DNA from: Apophysomyces variabilis
Taxonomy: Eukaryota > Mucoromycota > Mucoromycetes > Mucorales > Mucoraceae
Reading direction: 5' to 3'
Assembly: GCA_002749535.1 (NCBI GenBank)
Contig: MZZL01000403.1
Location: 706,209-770,208 of the forward strand
Length of the DNA stretch: 64,000 nucleotides
Within the stretch, counting starts at the first letter, position 1; each line of letters begins with the position of its first letter. The notes under the pieces are model-generated. The model made no database searches and was not told where the DNA came from. It saw only the letters and a list, made by a program, of their open reading frames with translations. Shown here piece after piece: positions 23,223 through 34,923 of this stretch. A program made the position numbers and the translations under genes.

Positions 23223-25147
23223 CTAAACTTGTGCGAAGCCAAACCGAGAACTTTTTCGCATCGGTGACTCCCAAAGATTATTTGTGGATCGTAATAATTG
23301 ATGTGTGAAAGGATTGAATGTCCCCGTGTAACTTGGTGTAGGCGTAGCATATGTTAAGAACTCTAATGCAGACATCGTAGAGACGGGTTGACTGTCGTCT
23401 GCAACCATTCCCGGTGGCGTTGAGGGCTTTGCCGAATCATTATCATCGTGCAATGCGCTTACACCCACCGGTATCTCATCCAGATCATTCTCATTTTCAG
23501 ATAATGGAAGAGGACAGACTTCGTCAAGAGCTTCTCCTAAGACAAACTTGACTAATCCATCAATATACGCCATTCGCCGGTCCACCTTTATCTCCGTTCG
23601 CGCCTGTTCTTCCTCTTCTTCTACGTCTAACTGACTTGGTGTCGCAGGTCTAGACGACTTTGGTGTTTCATCGGCCCGGTCAGCTTTTTGTTGCTGTTCC
23701 TTGCGTTTCTTTTTCTCCGTCTTTCGTCGAGGCATAGGTGGAATAGACTGCGACTTTTGGGTGGTTGCGGCAGCCGCAGATAACGGTGGTCCAAATGTAT
23801 CAGGCGTTAAGGCTCGTTCAGGAAGTAGGTTAGATTTCATAATGGGTGTAGAAGGACCACTCCCACATTTTGCCCAGGACGCTGAAGCTGGCAAAGCTGA
23901 TCGCTCATCATCTGCTGTATCGTGATTGGGCGCTTTGACAGATTCCTGTCGAGGGGTAGACATTTTATATGATATCGTTGCGACGGATTCCAATGTTGCT
24001 GGCTTGCGTGTGGCATTGGAGGATGCGACAGGAGGAAAATCACTACTATTTAATGGTGCTGGAGCTGTAGACGATGGCGTGTGTGTCATTCTATCCTCAG
24101 CATCCGTGGACATTTGATCTCGCATGCGATGTTTTCTACAATATTACAATAAATCACTTTGGAGATCTACCGCTACACGCTGCTTACCCTGTAGCCAGCT
24201 CTTCTTTGGAAATAGTATCTGCTTCCTCTCCAGGTTCATGCAGATAAAGGCAGGTGGGATTAGGGCAAGTCAGATTTCGTAAGTAATATGTGCAGTACTT
24301 TGTTGTACCATATGATGCACTAACAAGAAATACCTAGCATTAGGATCGGTGCCGTTTATCCAAGTTATGTTACATACCGAAGTATTCGTCCAGCCATTAC
24401 GCTGCCATCCACAGCATGGATCGCTTTAGCTGCATCTTCTCTTCGTTGATAAGTGACGTAAACGGCAGCACTTGGCTGCATTGTAGTTGATCCGCTAGCA
24501 TTTGGCGTCGGTGCCACGGGTCGCTTGTTTATCACAACCTTCGCAATCTTCCCAAACTGGCCGAAAAAATCTTGCGATCGAACGGTCTATAGCAGAAAAC
24601 GTGAACAACTTCGTAAGGCAGTCCTGTTTCTAGGTCTATACCTCTTCTGTAGCTAGCTTCGGATGTAGGCCAATCACGTAAACCAGATTCTTTTGGACAA
24701 CACGCATGTTGGCTAAATGCCTTCGATTGGCAGCTTCCATGTCCTTCTGTTGTCGTTCTTTTTCCTTCTTTTCCCGTTTGATGCGTGCAATTCTATTTGA
24801 AACAAATCAGTACGATTCATTCGGTCTGTTAGCCGCTTACTCATCGCTACTGATCGGTTGAAATTCCACCATCTGGTCAGAGTACTCTCTTCGACTAGCA
24901 TAATCAATAAGTGTCAGAGCATATATAATGCTGATTTTGCTTACCATGCCGGGCAACGACCATTCAGATTTTCTCGGATGTGATGCCAGCAGAAACGACA
25001 AATCTACCCGTTTTGGCTGTTTAGAACATCTGGGTGTGTTGCTAGCTTTACCTGATAGCCGCATGTACATGGCCTGAAATTGCGATCAGCAATATCAAGT
25101 TCTTCCATGCACAGAGGGCAATCATAATCTTCTTCATCAGAATCCAT
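23223..25147 (-). CDS. NOT4: CNOT4/Not4, RING E3 ligase of the CCR4-NOT complex
   Basis: Ubiquitin ligase of the CCR4-NOT complex that acts on stalled ribosomes and mRNA decay. Start ATG at 25147. Early exons are 25052-25147, 24945-25003 and 24841-24894. Domains in order: a C4C4-type RING (DYDCPLCMEELDIADRNF, CTCGYQICRFCWHHIREN, GRCPACRREYSDQMVEFQ); a charged helix (KREKKEKERQQKDMEAANR); an RRM (NLVYVIGLHPKLATEETV, FFGQFGKIAKVVINKRP, AAVYVTYQRREDAAKAIHAV); and a CCCH finger (TKYCTYYLRNLTCPNPTCLY). The last exon (to 24125 and beyond) codes for about 300 disordered Ser/Pro/Thr-rich residues ending SSRFGFAQV. RING, RRM and CCCH in that order are diagnostic of Not4. Upstream is a 1.8-kb divergent region. 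Confidence 0.92.
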
Positions 25148-26926
25148 CGTTTTTGAGCGAGTTCAGAGTACAAACAGTGTTTCGAATCTTACGGTGTCCC
25201 GAAATACAAGTAACGTGGCAGTCACTCAACTTCATTTGGTCAAAGAACCCTGTAGCTTCCACGGTTTTGACGCGGGAATCGATGTCATTGTTCTTTTTTG
25301 CTACTGTACTCAGAATTATGGACACATTGCTTGATATAGCTTATATCTGCGTAAGACGCTGTATTCGCCATGATATTAGTAGCATTTTATCAAAAACTAT
25401 ATACTTTTCGAAAACTTGCTATGCTGAGAATGGGTTACTGCTGATATAAAACCAGCACTTCGAGAAAGATGAGGTTTCCAAGAAGCTTGGCGATTTTTAG
25501 GCTACATTACGTTAATTAAAAAGACTATTAATGCAAAGCAGACTTGGAATGCCCTACATCTTAGATTTTGTGAGACTAGCTTGAATACCAACAGTAGTGC
25601 CTTATATCGCTTGTCGCTTAGAAAGTAAGCTTCAGGTTCAGACTCGTATTAATTAATAGCTTATGAGAAGCACATACGTATGATAACGTAATAGCTATTG
25701 ATTTTTCAATTGCATGTCTGTGTCGGCACACAATCCTATGAATAAGATGGCATGCTAACAATTATGACGTTAACGAGCAAAATCGAAACAGAAATGCAGA
25801 AATAAGTTAGAAATAAGTCAGAAATTGTTGCAGAAAAATGTTATGAGATCAGGTTAGCTTAATCTCGCGCAACAAACTATGATCGACTCAGCTAGCACGC
25901 TTATAAAATAATAACGGTTATACGAAGAGAAAACAGGAAATGAAATATAACCAATAGTTATAGATATTTATGTCTGACAACTACATGTAGTATCAAAGCA
26001 GAAAGTAAATGTTGAGATTTAGAGTAGAAGATAGCATATTGATTTGACCCAACCAACTGTCATAGTTCGTAGAAACGCTCCAAAGACACGTGTCATATCA
26101 AGATTTACAAAAGTATACTAGGTCACCCTGCCCTGTAGGTGATTCTATCAGAAGTGAGAATGTTTATAGATCTGATGTTGTTCGTACGAAAAAGAGATAC
26201 AGACATCAAACTTTCTTTTTTAAGATGACACGCTAGTTTCTTAGTTAAGGATGGGGATTAGTTCGCATGAGTTCCTAGCCTTTCTCTGTGCAATGTCATT
26301 TAGCAAATGTTATGCGATTTGTACGCGTACCATTTCAAGGGATGACTTTTCAGGATTTCAATGCATAAATGATGCTTCTAGCCCACTTAGCCATAGGGAT
26401 AGCGAACTGTGTTTTGTAGCTTGAATGGACAGTATATGCCAGATGAATAGCATATGTCAAGGGGCCGTGCATATAATCAACGTAATCCGATTTGGATTTT
26501 GTAAGATCAGTCAACCTGTATGCATCCTAAAGTCTATGTCTACCAAGCAAAGCATGCGGAAACCAAACAAGTGATTAGGAGGGTATAAGAACACTGATTT
26601 CCCGCCATGACGAAATCCTGTTTCCATTTCACTCTTTGTTTTCGACGTACAGCTTCATACATCAAATGGTCTATATATGTGTACTTAATGATATGTAAGG
26701 GAAAACGAGTGGTTCAAGGATAGAGGTTAAATGATCTAACTTTAGACAATTACGCACAGTCATCAGTTTTTGATTCAGTGGTCCCTGGGAAAAGAAATGG
26801 TTTTCCCGAAGTTAAGATTCACATGGTAATTTGACAGGTGCACAATACAATGTGGGGAAAAGTTTTTTTTTTTCTTCTCGAAGATATATAAGCATCTCGC
26901 CCTGACCAAACATTGTTGGTTTGTGA
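25148..26926. promoter_or_regulatory. 1.8-kb intergenic region between divergent CNOT4 and hydrolase genes
   Basis: Both strands were read and no exon with family similarity was found. The longest open frame (25153-25449, plus) overlaps the CNOT4 5' flank and has no recognisable content. AT-rich, no obvious repeat. It is among the longest gene-free stretches in the left half of the window. Confidence 0.5.
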
Positions 26927-28323
26927 ATGTTAACACGTTTTCGCTCCCTTTATACAATGGCCCGGCTTATCCCAACCTTTACCATGAATATCCCTGTCAG
27001 TCCAAGGACAGAGGGTTACAAAGTCCAGCAATTGGCAGTGGAACTTCATCGCTTTCCTGCTCCCAAGGCCAGACACCAGAAATGGGCATTTGTCTGGTCG
27101 CATTGCAATGGCTTCCATAAAGAAATATTCCACCCTGTCATGCGACGACTTCGAGACCACATGCGTACTCAATCGCAGTACGATCACATTGACCTTGAAT
27201 TCGTAGCATGGGATGCCCGTAACCATGGGGATTCTGCAAGACTGAATGAAGGGACCTTCCTAGACAGCTGTAAGCATCGACTATAAGCTCGAACGGAATG
27301 CCCCAATTTATGATTTATGAACTTGCTAGATACCTGGTTCGATAACGCTATGGATACATTACAAGTAATAGAACATTTGGAACTTAAAGAATATGACGCA
27401 CTATTTGGTGTAGGCCATAGTTTTGGTGCTACATCGATGTAAGTCTCTTCATAATAGCCACCGAACATCGACGCGCTCAATAGACCTAAGGCTCATAGCA
27501 GAATTTCTATACCCAAAGACGTTTAATGGGATCTGCGCTATTGAACCAGTTATAACCAAAGAACTTCATGACACAGCCATTCGAGAAATGTATCCTATGC
27601 TATCATCTCGCAAACGCCTTGACACTTGGCCAAGCCGGTAATTACATGGGCTAAGGCATACCGATCGTCATACTGAAAGAGGCCATGTAGAGAACATTGC
27701 CTCCAGCAGCTTTCCACACGATCGTTCTGGCAGAAGCTCCATCCTGAAGCGTTGGAGCTATATGTGGTATGTTTGACTCGTCTATCTATAAGAGCTTCTT
27801 GCTCATGTCAAAGTAGAATCACGGTCTATACGATGCAGCAGATGGGACCGTAAAACTAAAATGCCCTCCGGAGCAAGAATACGTAAGTGGTCAATTGACG
27901 CCAAAAACAGAGAAAAGCTGTACTGAACAACTTTCACAGCATGTGTTCAAGGTGGGATATTACGGGAATGTCACTGGCTTTCAGTCCATCCGTTCATTAG
28001 GTGTTCCTGTCCACTTTGTATTCGCAAAAGATTCGACATAGTAAGATCACCTTTTGTGATGGCAAGTGCTAAACCGAAATGTAGCATTCTCCCCGATGAT
28101 ATTGACCTGGTACCAAGTCAATCTCCTCAAGTAACATCCGAATTTGTTGATGGCACACACATGGTGCCAGCTGAAAATCCAGACATCATTGGTAAATCAC
28201 ATACGCTTTCTGGAAGATTATATCCACAGAGATTAACCACAACCACTAGTTCCCCATGTGATGCATTTGATTGAAAGAACAGATGCATCGTCAGTCAAAA
28301 CTATCGCCCAAGCTAAATTGTAG
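26927..28323 (+). CDS. Lpx1-like peroxisomal alpha/beta hydrolase
   Basis: Serine hydrolase of the alpha/beta fold. Yeast Lpx1 is a peroxisomal lipase of this type. Eight exons keep frame: 26927-27269, 27330-27438, 27491-27637, 27691-27766, 27817-27882, 27940-28040, 28085-28191 and 28250-28323, giving 340 residues. Motifs: WAFVWSHCNGFHKEIFHPVM (oxyanion region), FVAWDARNHGDSARLNEGTF, the nucleophile elbow ALFGVGHSFGATSM, FNGICAIEPVITKELHD, DTWPSREHCLQQLSTRSFWQ, and the catalytic His in FVDGTHMVPAENPDI. The protein ends in TIAQAKL, a canonical type-1 peroxisomal targeting signal. Naive reading shows stops and frame breaks, but all disappear with these introns. Two acceptors (CCTAAG at 27490, CATGTAG at 27690) are not the first AG encountered. 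It ends 38 bp from the convergent ZNHIT2 stop. Substrate unknown. Confidence 0.82.
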
Positions 28324-28361
28324 ATGATGCTATAGCTAAACCACGTTATTATTATTTACAA

Positions 28362-29609
28362 TTAAAGTTCGGAGATTTCCGGCTTTACTATATCCTGTGC
28401 TCGCTCCATCGCCTTTCTTGCTGCCTGCTCATGTTTAGCAAACGTTTCTTTGTCTAACAGCACGCGTTCTCGTTCTGCTGCAACAGCTATCTTGACATTC
28501 TCAAAGCTATTCAACTCAGTGTCTGCTATATGTCGACTCGCATAGGCTGCAAATGCTAAATAGAATTGTGCCTTTCGTGCAGCCAGCATGATCTTCTTCT
28601 TTTTCATTCGATGTGTCAACTGCTGTAAAATCCGCCACATATCTGCTGCGGCACGAACAAAGTCCCGCCTTTCTAGCAATGCTAAAATATCGTCTAATAG
28701 CAGTAGTTGAAGCTCCGAACGTTTACTGGAATCAAGGGTGCTCAATTGCTGATCGCTTTGTTTCTCAGAGTTGAGGATGTGCTCCACTACGTCAACAAGA
28801 ATATCCGCCACGTTGGAATAGACGTTGTCTGTAGCTGTTGAAAACAAAACAGAAAGTGACTCAATAACTTCCACAGTATCGTCCACATCTTCTAACGGTT
28901 CGCCCATTGAACGTCGCATCAGGTAACAATATGTCATAACTATGTTTAACAGGTTCCAAAGCAGATGTACGTTTGGCCTTGTAGTCGACTTGCACATCTT
29001 TGTGAAGTCAGGAAGCGGTGTTGGCAAGGGAGGTATATCGTCGGTACGTTCATCTGATGTCTGCACCAATTTTCTTGTTCTTTTCCACCAAGGATGGTAT
29101 TCTGGTAGCTCCACCCAGTCTGTAACCGCTTGATGTTGCTCCATTTTTGAGACGAGTTGTTCAAATTCGCGCCGCTCTTCCGGTGACAACTTATCCCAAA
29201 GATCGTTAGCATCCACGTTCTCAATGTCAATTCCTGCAAATCTCTTAATGAAGTGATCCTCGTCGTCATCGTCTTCGTCTTCGGCAGCTTCATCATTTTC
29301 ATGTTCAAACCGTCGCAACATGTCCATCATACGCCGTCGACTTGTTTCATCCAAACTGCGTGATTGGATCTCGGCAGTGACGTTATCTTTATAAAATGAT
29401 TCGGTACATTGTGCGTGTTGTAAATCCTTGTAGCAAGCGAGAGAGCAGTACTTTAGATTACAACGAGGACAAATGTAACTGGAAAATTGTCTTTGACATC
29501 TTTGCCGATTATGAGTTCCTTTCTCGATCTTCAAAGCAACTTACATGTTACATAGAGGTTGGGTTTCTTTCGGTTCCTGATTCTCGTCAACGATGTGAAG
29601 GCTTGGCAT
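28362..29609 (-). CDS. ZNHIT2: ZNHIT2-like zinc-finger HIT protein
   Basis: HIT-type zinc-finger proteins work with the R2TP co-chaperone; ZNHIT2 helps U5 snRNP assembly. Exons 29545-29609 and 28362-29499 give 400 residues. The finger spans the intron: PLCNICQRQFSSYICPRCNL then KYCSLACYKDLQHAQCTESF, with paired Cys-x2-Cys knuckles and the closing His/Cys. Next come an acidic run (AAEDEDDDDED) and LWDKLSPEERREFEQLVSKM. Then VELPEYHPWW and RPNVHLLWNLLNIVMTYCYL, as in ZNHIT2, precede a helical C-terminal half. Human ZNHIT2 is about 400 residues with the same order. The 5' end faces the VTT-domain gene 774 bp away. Confidence 0.87.
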
Positions 29610-30382
29610 AATCGCTGTTTCCCATGCGTATACAGATCTCGGTGTAGAGAAAAGAAAATTTTCCCCGCAGTCTTACTTGTTAAAGTTTTGCAACTGTGAG
29701 CACAGTAAAACCTGAAACGCAATTCAACCGATACAAACACATATAAAAACGATCACAAAATATCAGTTAGAGTTAATACTAAATGACAGAAGGCAGGTGA
29801 TGGAAAACCACCAAAAGTATTAGGTCGAATCATTGAATGAATGCAGGAAAACGTTATTGCTAATATACTCATGAATAACTCCACTGTATCTCTCCTGAGC
29901 GCTGCTTTGCTGTACTTTTGCAGAGGTCTTATATTCTAGCATATATCTTATGCATATTCCAGATATACGCAAATAACTGAATTTGCAGATGGTTACCTAC
30001 AATTACACGTGCTAGATTTGGTACAACTGCTCACAGAAACCCGTTGCAAAGTTATAACCGTTGTTTGGCCACAGGGAGAAAACCAAAAAGGCAAGAGTCG
30101 TCAATTACCGTGTCAAATTGAGGATCGCCTGGGCCATTCCTTGCTTTGTTCTTTTCATAATCAAGACTAAACGCTAAACCTTTTGCTGTCCAGCAAACAG
30201 TATTTTTTGTTATCGTTTGTGTCTCGATTGGATAGTTTACTGGAGAAATAGTTTTGGCGCTTCATTTGATCAAATGGATGGGGAAGCTGCCCGGGCCGAG
30301 AAAAAGCAATTATACAAATTAGGAGTTGCGGAGTAAAGAAGTTTACTGCTCTTTCCACTTTTCTCTGTTAACCTGATTCATC
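29610..30382. promoter_or_regulatory. Divergent promoter region, ZNHIT2 / VTT-domain gene
   Basis: 773 bp between two start codons on opposite strands. No exon or RNA gene was recognised. A short minus-strand frame at 30167-30358 has no family content. Confidence 0.5.
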
Positions 30383-31423
30383 ATGGCCAGACGCAATGAT
30401 ACCGATTCAAGTTCTTTAGACATTTTAGACTTCTCAGCACTCGACCCTAAACAGTCCACGTCGAGAAATGTGGCAGATAATGATGAGCGTGTATTCCAGT
30501 TAGACAATCTCGCCGTTGACGTTCCCACTTGGCGACAACTACTCCCTCGTCTGGCTTTATTCGTTGTTATTGGTTTAGTTTCGCTTTTCTTTACAATGAC
30601 TCTGGCCCACGAAGTTTTAGATATTGGCTTACCGAGAACCCTTGCGGAAGTGCAGGCAACTGCTGTACAGCTTGAAGAACTTGCTCGGGCAACCTGGACC
30701 GGTTCCTTATCCGTTGCCGGTGTGTTTGCTGTACTTTACCTTTGGCAACAAGCTTTTTCCGTGCCTGGGTCTGTGCTACTGAATCTATTAGCCGGATATC
30801 TCTATGGAATAGGACTAGCTACCATATGGACGAGCTGGTTGACAGCAACCGGTGCCACACTTGCCTATGGTCTGGCCAAGTTGGTTGGGGAACCATTTAT
30901 GCAGATTGGGTGGATATCTCGAAAAGCAAAGGTCATGATGAACCAAATGAATGGACGAACAAAATCTGGCCTTTTCTGGTGGCTGCTGTTTGTTCGCCTT
31001 TTCCCGTTCACACCGTACTGGTGAGCATTCTTCTTTTCTTCTTTTGCTGGCTTATCCACTTTTAAACTCATCATGTACTTAAGGTTCATTAACATGGTGT
31101 CTCCGCTCCTTGGAGTCCCTGTTTTTCCATTCTTCTGGTCTACGTTTATCGGGGTCATGCCTTATAACCTCGTGTGCGCTCAGGCTGGTGACGTGTTAGG
31201 TGATCTCACATCCACCTCCGAGATTCTCTCGTTTTCTTTGATCTTGAAACTTCTCTTAGTTTCATTCATTTCACTTGTCCCTGTCGTCTGGGGAAAGTCT
31301 ATCCAGAGAGCTGTTCGCCGATGCCTCAATCTTCCCCCTAGCGAAGATCTTGATGATGACGTAGAGAAGGCTTCGGTTGAGATCGATCGTGATGGTTATC
31401 AGCGTGTTTCTACGCACGACTAA
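30383..31423 (+). CDS. VTT-domain (TMEM41/Tvp38, SNARE-associated) membrane protein
   Basis: DedA/VTT proteins act in lipid scrambling and membrane traffic (TMEM41B, VMP1, yeast Tvp38). Exons 30383-31020 and 31084-31423 give 325 residues. The N-terminus (1-50) is cytosolic and polar. Hydrophobic segments begin with LALFVVIGLVSLFFTM and SLSVAGVFAVLYLWQQAFSV. The VTT core is clear: PGSVLLNLLAGYLYGIGLAT, ATGATLAYGLAKLVGEPFM, LFVRLFPFTPYWFINMVSPL and VPVFPFFWSTFIGVMPYNLV, followed by AQAGDVLGDLTS. A last membrane segment (LILKLLLVSFISLVPVVW) and an acidic, basic-flanked tail complete it. The F-P-x-x-P-x-W-x-x-N pattern is the family signature. Organelle location is inferred. Confidence 0.88.
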
Positions 31424-32720
31424 TTTATATTTGTATTGTTAAAACTACCTTGTAACTTTAATATCCCATCGGGCCCCGACACCATACAGTACGATATCTT
31501 TGAACAATGTATCATACCTAACGCGCTCATCAGATTACCATCATCACAATATCCCTCCACCTTTAACTACATAACTTATGTAATAAATCTGTGAAAGAGA
31601 AACGATACTTACCACAGCATCTTTTCTCACGTTGAGGAATTATTAAGATAATATAGTCTTGTTTAATGGTGCTACTAAGACGACTTTCGCTATGCTTGTC
31701 AGAAATTGCTTACCTCATTGGCCGTTATTGACACAGCAAGTGAAATCTGGAAAGGGGAGAATCCATGGAAATTAACCTTGCACGGTTTTCCATGGAATGT
31801 TTGCGAAGGTAGGCCCTATCCAAGAAGGACACAATCTTCTCGCTTCCTGTATCATGGTTCGGTATGGGTTACAGTTACGGAAATAAAGAATAACCTGATC
31901 AATGAACGCCTTGAAACTTCCCATATCCTACTTCCTTTTCCATTGCTTTACTCTGTATTGTCCCGGCTTAGCCGAGTAATACAAGATCCTACGTTTAAGT
32001 TCCAGCACACGCGTGTCTTTTTCGAAGTACCAGTACAGCTAAGGACCCAGGTATTAAACGACACTGGCTATTGTTTATCGTTGTTTCGACTGAAAGTAGC
32101 TCTTTTCTATGATCCCCTTTTTTCCTCGTTCTCTGCAGCAAGGCGAGATTCAAGCGATTGTAAATCCTACAAATGATATACGAACTGTCCCCTCGCAGAG
32201 CTAATATTTATGACCCACACAAATTACATGATAAACCGTTCGAGACTAGTATTTGAGCACTCGAATATCACACGGTAGTTCTCACAATGACAAGGTGACT
32301 GAGCCTTAAAAAGCATGGTTTGTTACGAAAGCCTAGTAAAGAATATCGATCCATGTCACGGGCTCACCCACTGGTACATTTCCTCCCTTTTTCTTTACTT
32401 TAAAGATTGATTAAATAAGATATTATTGACCTACTTCACGCGCTAGATTCAAATACTAGTGTTTACGATGCTTCTTCAATTTGCCGTACCTGATGAAAGC
32501 GGGTATTACCCTGCTGTGCAGGCAACTATTTCCCACTTTCATTGGCCAGCATTGGTACGAATGTGATTGGCTGCTGGGATGTATGGGACACTCCAAATGG
32601 AAGGCGCCAAAATCACCAAGTTTCACTGACGTCATTGATTATTTTTTTTTAAATAGAAGTGAAGTGTTTTGTTCCAAGAAGTGGTTTAAAGTATTTGTTC
32701 TTCTCCAAGCATAAAAAACG
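31424..32720. other. 1.3-kb intergenic region with one unexplained open frame
   Basis: A 156-codon plus-strand open frame lies at 31706-32176 (starts MLTSLAVIDTASEIWKGENP). It has several tryptophans and no low-complexity sequence but no recognisable family, so it may be chance. The rest is the promoter region of the DUF3020 gene, with a poly-T tract at 32641-32650. Confidence 0.4.
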
Positions 32721-33949
32721 ATGGAACATACAGACAACAAACCTAAAGATATGTCTACAGCTGGAAGTATGCCGACGACCTCCACCACCGACACCACACC
32801 TGTGACTAGTAGTAGTCCCACACCGTCCTCTTCGGTGTTCCAGCCCTACCAGCAACAATTGCACGAAGCTATGCTTGCTGCTGTCAACAGTCACGGCTCT
32901 GCTCTTTCACACGAAGGTCTGTTGGCAGCAGCAGCAGCAGCAGCGGCGGCGGCGGCAGCAGCAACAGGATCGTCGAATCATCCATCACAAGCGCCTTCCC
33001 ACCAATCTGCAGAGATTGATTACGAGAAAAAGATCAGCATTCGTGCTGCAAACAGAGAAAGAAAAAAGAAATGGCGATTGCATAACGAAGAACGAAGTAA
33101 GATTTCTATCTACCATCTTTCACTGTGGTACTGATTCTGTTCCTCTAGATAAAGATAACGATCTGCGTTGTCGGGTGAATAAGAGGGCAACAAAAATGTT
33201 TGGTCCGCATGACAGCGAAATCAAGCAAGCTTGGGTCCAGGAAGAGTTTGAGAAGCGTCGACAGAAACGAATAGAAAAGGAGCGCAGAAAGAATATCGTA
33301 GATAACGTACTGAGCGTGCCGGACAATATGCCCAATGATGGTTCTATGGAGCCTCACTCTTCAGCCCCCATGTCTTATTACCCACCAATCGACGCATCCG
33401 CAGCAGTGAAATTGCTAGATTTCCCAGCTGATCTGCAGCGTCAGCTTTTGGAACAACTTAACAATAGCATGCTGGTAAGATAGATGCATTCATATCAGTA
33501 GTGTCGCCTTCTCTTTTTGCGAACATTCTTGCTATGTATAGGCACTTGCCAATGGCAAAATGCCTACGCCTCCGGTCGATTTTACACAGTCAGAAGAAGA
33601 GAAGACAACGCAAGCACAGCCACAGCATTCATCAGAAGCACAAATTCCCCAATCGCATACGGAAGAACAACCAATCAAGACTGAGGATAAAGCGACCCCA
33701 GCAGCTGAATCCAGCAGTACTCAACAAGGTTTAGCTGTGCCTACCGGTCAAGATAGTTCTACGAGCAGCGATGGAACGACTAGCGATGAGAAAGCGGCTT
33801 CTCAAGAGCCAGCTACAAAGCAATCAGAGGAAACAGGCTCTTCGGGAGAGAAACAGCAAGAGGATGGTCAGAAAGAAGGGAAAAAACCAGAATATCCTAT
33901 GGATGCAGTGTTAACTCTTATGCAGTTGAACGCAGGATGGCGTCAGTAG
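32721..33949 (+). CDS. DUF3020-domain nuclear protein
   Basis: Three exons (32721-33096, 33149-33474, 33542-33949) give 369 residues. The N-terminal 100 residues are Ser/Thr-rich and include 13 consecutive alanines encoded by GCA/GCG triplets at 32925-32963. The conserved core follows: IRAANRERKKKWRLHNEER, NKDNDLRCRVNKRATKMFG, then a basic helix EEFEKRRQKRIEKERRKNI. This matches the fungal DUF3020 domain, which occurs in putative transcription regulators. The C-terminal 150 residues are Glu/Gln/Ser-rich and disordered, ending DAVLTLMQLNAGWRQ. Basic helix and composition suggest a nuclear DNA-associated role, which is an inference. Confidence 0.8.
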
Positions 33950-34923
33950 GATCTTTTTTATTTTTCATTCCTCATTCTCTTTTCCATCAAATAAACAATG
34001 TCCCCGCTTTTCAGTCATATTACGCCAATCATAGAATATCTGCATATTTGCAGCTTCAATGTGGAGGGATATGCTGGGTAATTAACGATAGCATTGCTAT
34101 ATGCGATGGGCAGAGTAGCACTGTGCAATAGCACTGCTTTCGATATCTGATCTGCAATGCATTTTGTTCCTATTCCAATCATATTACGTATTCAAAATTT
34201 CAACACACTCCAAATATGATTCCCAGATATCGCTATGGGTAAAGAATCGGTGCAAGCAAGGCTACACTGTACCGTATTCGTCTTCCTGCCCTAGAGAAAG
34301 GGAATCGCTACGCACAGAGAACTTTACAGGATTTCAAGCTTTGTCTAACGCGAAGCCTTTTTGTAAGCAGAATGCTAACATTCATGCCTTCATCGTTATA
34401 AGGAAAGACTCTAACTTAAAACTGCTTTGCTGTATTGACTACGGTCGATTTCTCCACCGTTAAACTCTTGTAGTGCTGTCGATATTGCTGGCGATCTTGT
34501 TATACGGATTTAGCTTTTGGCAGTTCAACAACAACCTTGAAAAACCTTGTCTTTAACAGCTTGTTCTTCTGGCAGTTCTTTCTCAATAGGTCTGTCTGAA
34601 GAGGATACAGCTATAGAAAACCAGCAAATGGTTTGAATGGTTTAGCCACTAATACACTAAAAGCCAGCCTTGTTATGTATCGTCTAATATATATCACGAT
34701 AGGCATGTTTTCGATAAGCAACTTGCCATAACGAAGTTTATTTCCGTAACATCTTTCAGTATTGACAATTAAGGGCAAATAAAAAATAAACAATGAAACA
34801 AAGGGCATAACAAGTGCGAAAAACAAAATATAAAACTCACAGAATAATGATGTATGTTTAATAAAACTTTCTATCGTTGCATCATGCTCCAACAGGATCG
34901 TGTCATGGAAGTCCAATAGTTGG
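33950..34923. other. Intergenic region, nothing recognised
   Basis: AT-rich sequence between the DUF3020 gene and the MULE relic. Open frames at 34164-34463 (plus) and 34611-34916 (minus, hydrophobic) show no family signature. It may include decayed transposon flank. Confidence 0.4.

Noticed and set aside
27432..27489. A rare AT-AC intron in the hydrolase gene
   Set aside because: A normal GT-AG intron with the acceptor after CCTAAG keeps frame and gives the family spacing between GHSFG and the next Glu, which the AT-AC reading misses by one residue.
26927..28323. Alpha/beta hydrolase locus as a decaying pseudogene with frameshifts and stops
   Set aside because: Each apparent lesion is removed by a GT-AG intron in the right phase, conserved motifs continue across every junction, and the reconstructed protein ends in a peroxisomal signal.
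28942..29308. Two open frames overlapping ZNHIT2
   Set aside because: Shadows of the long ZNHIT2 exon; the ZNHIT2 frame is fully open and has family motifs.
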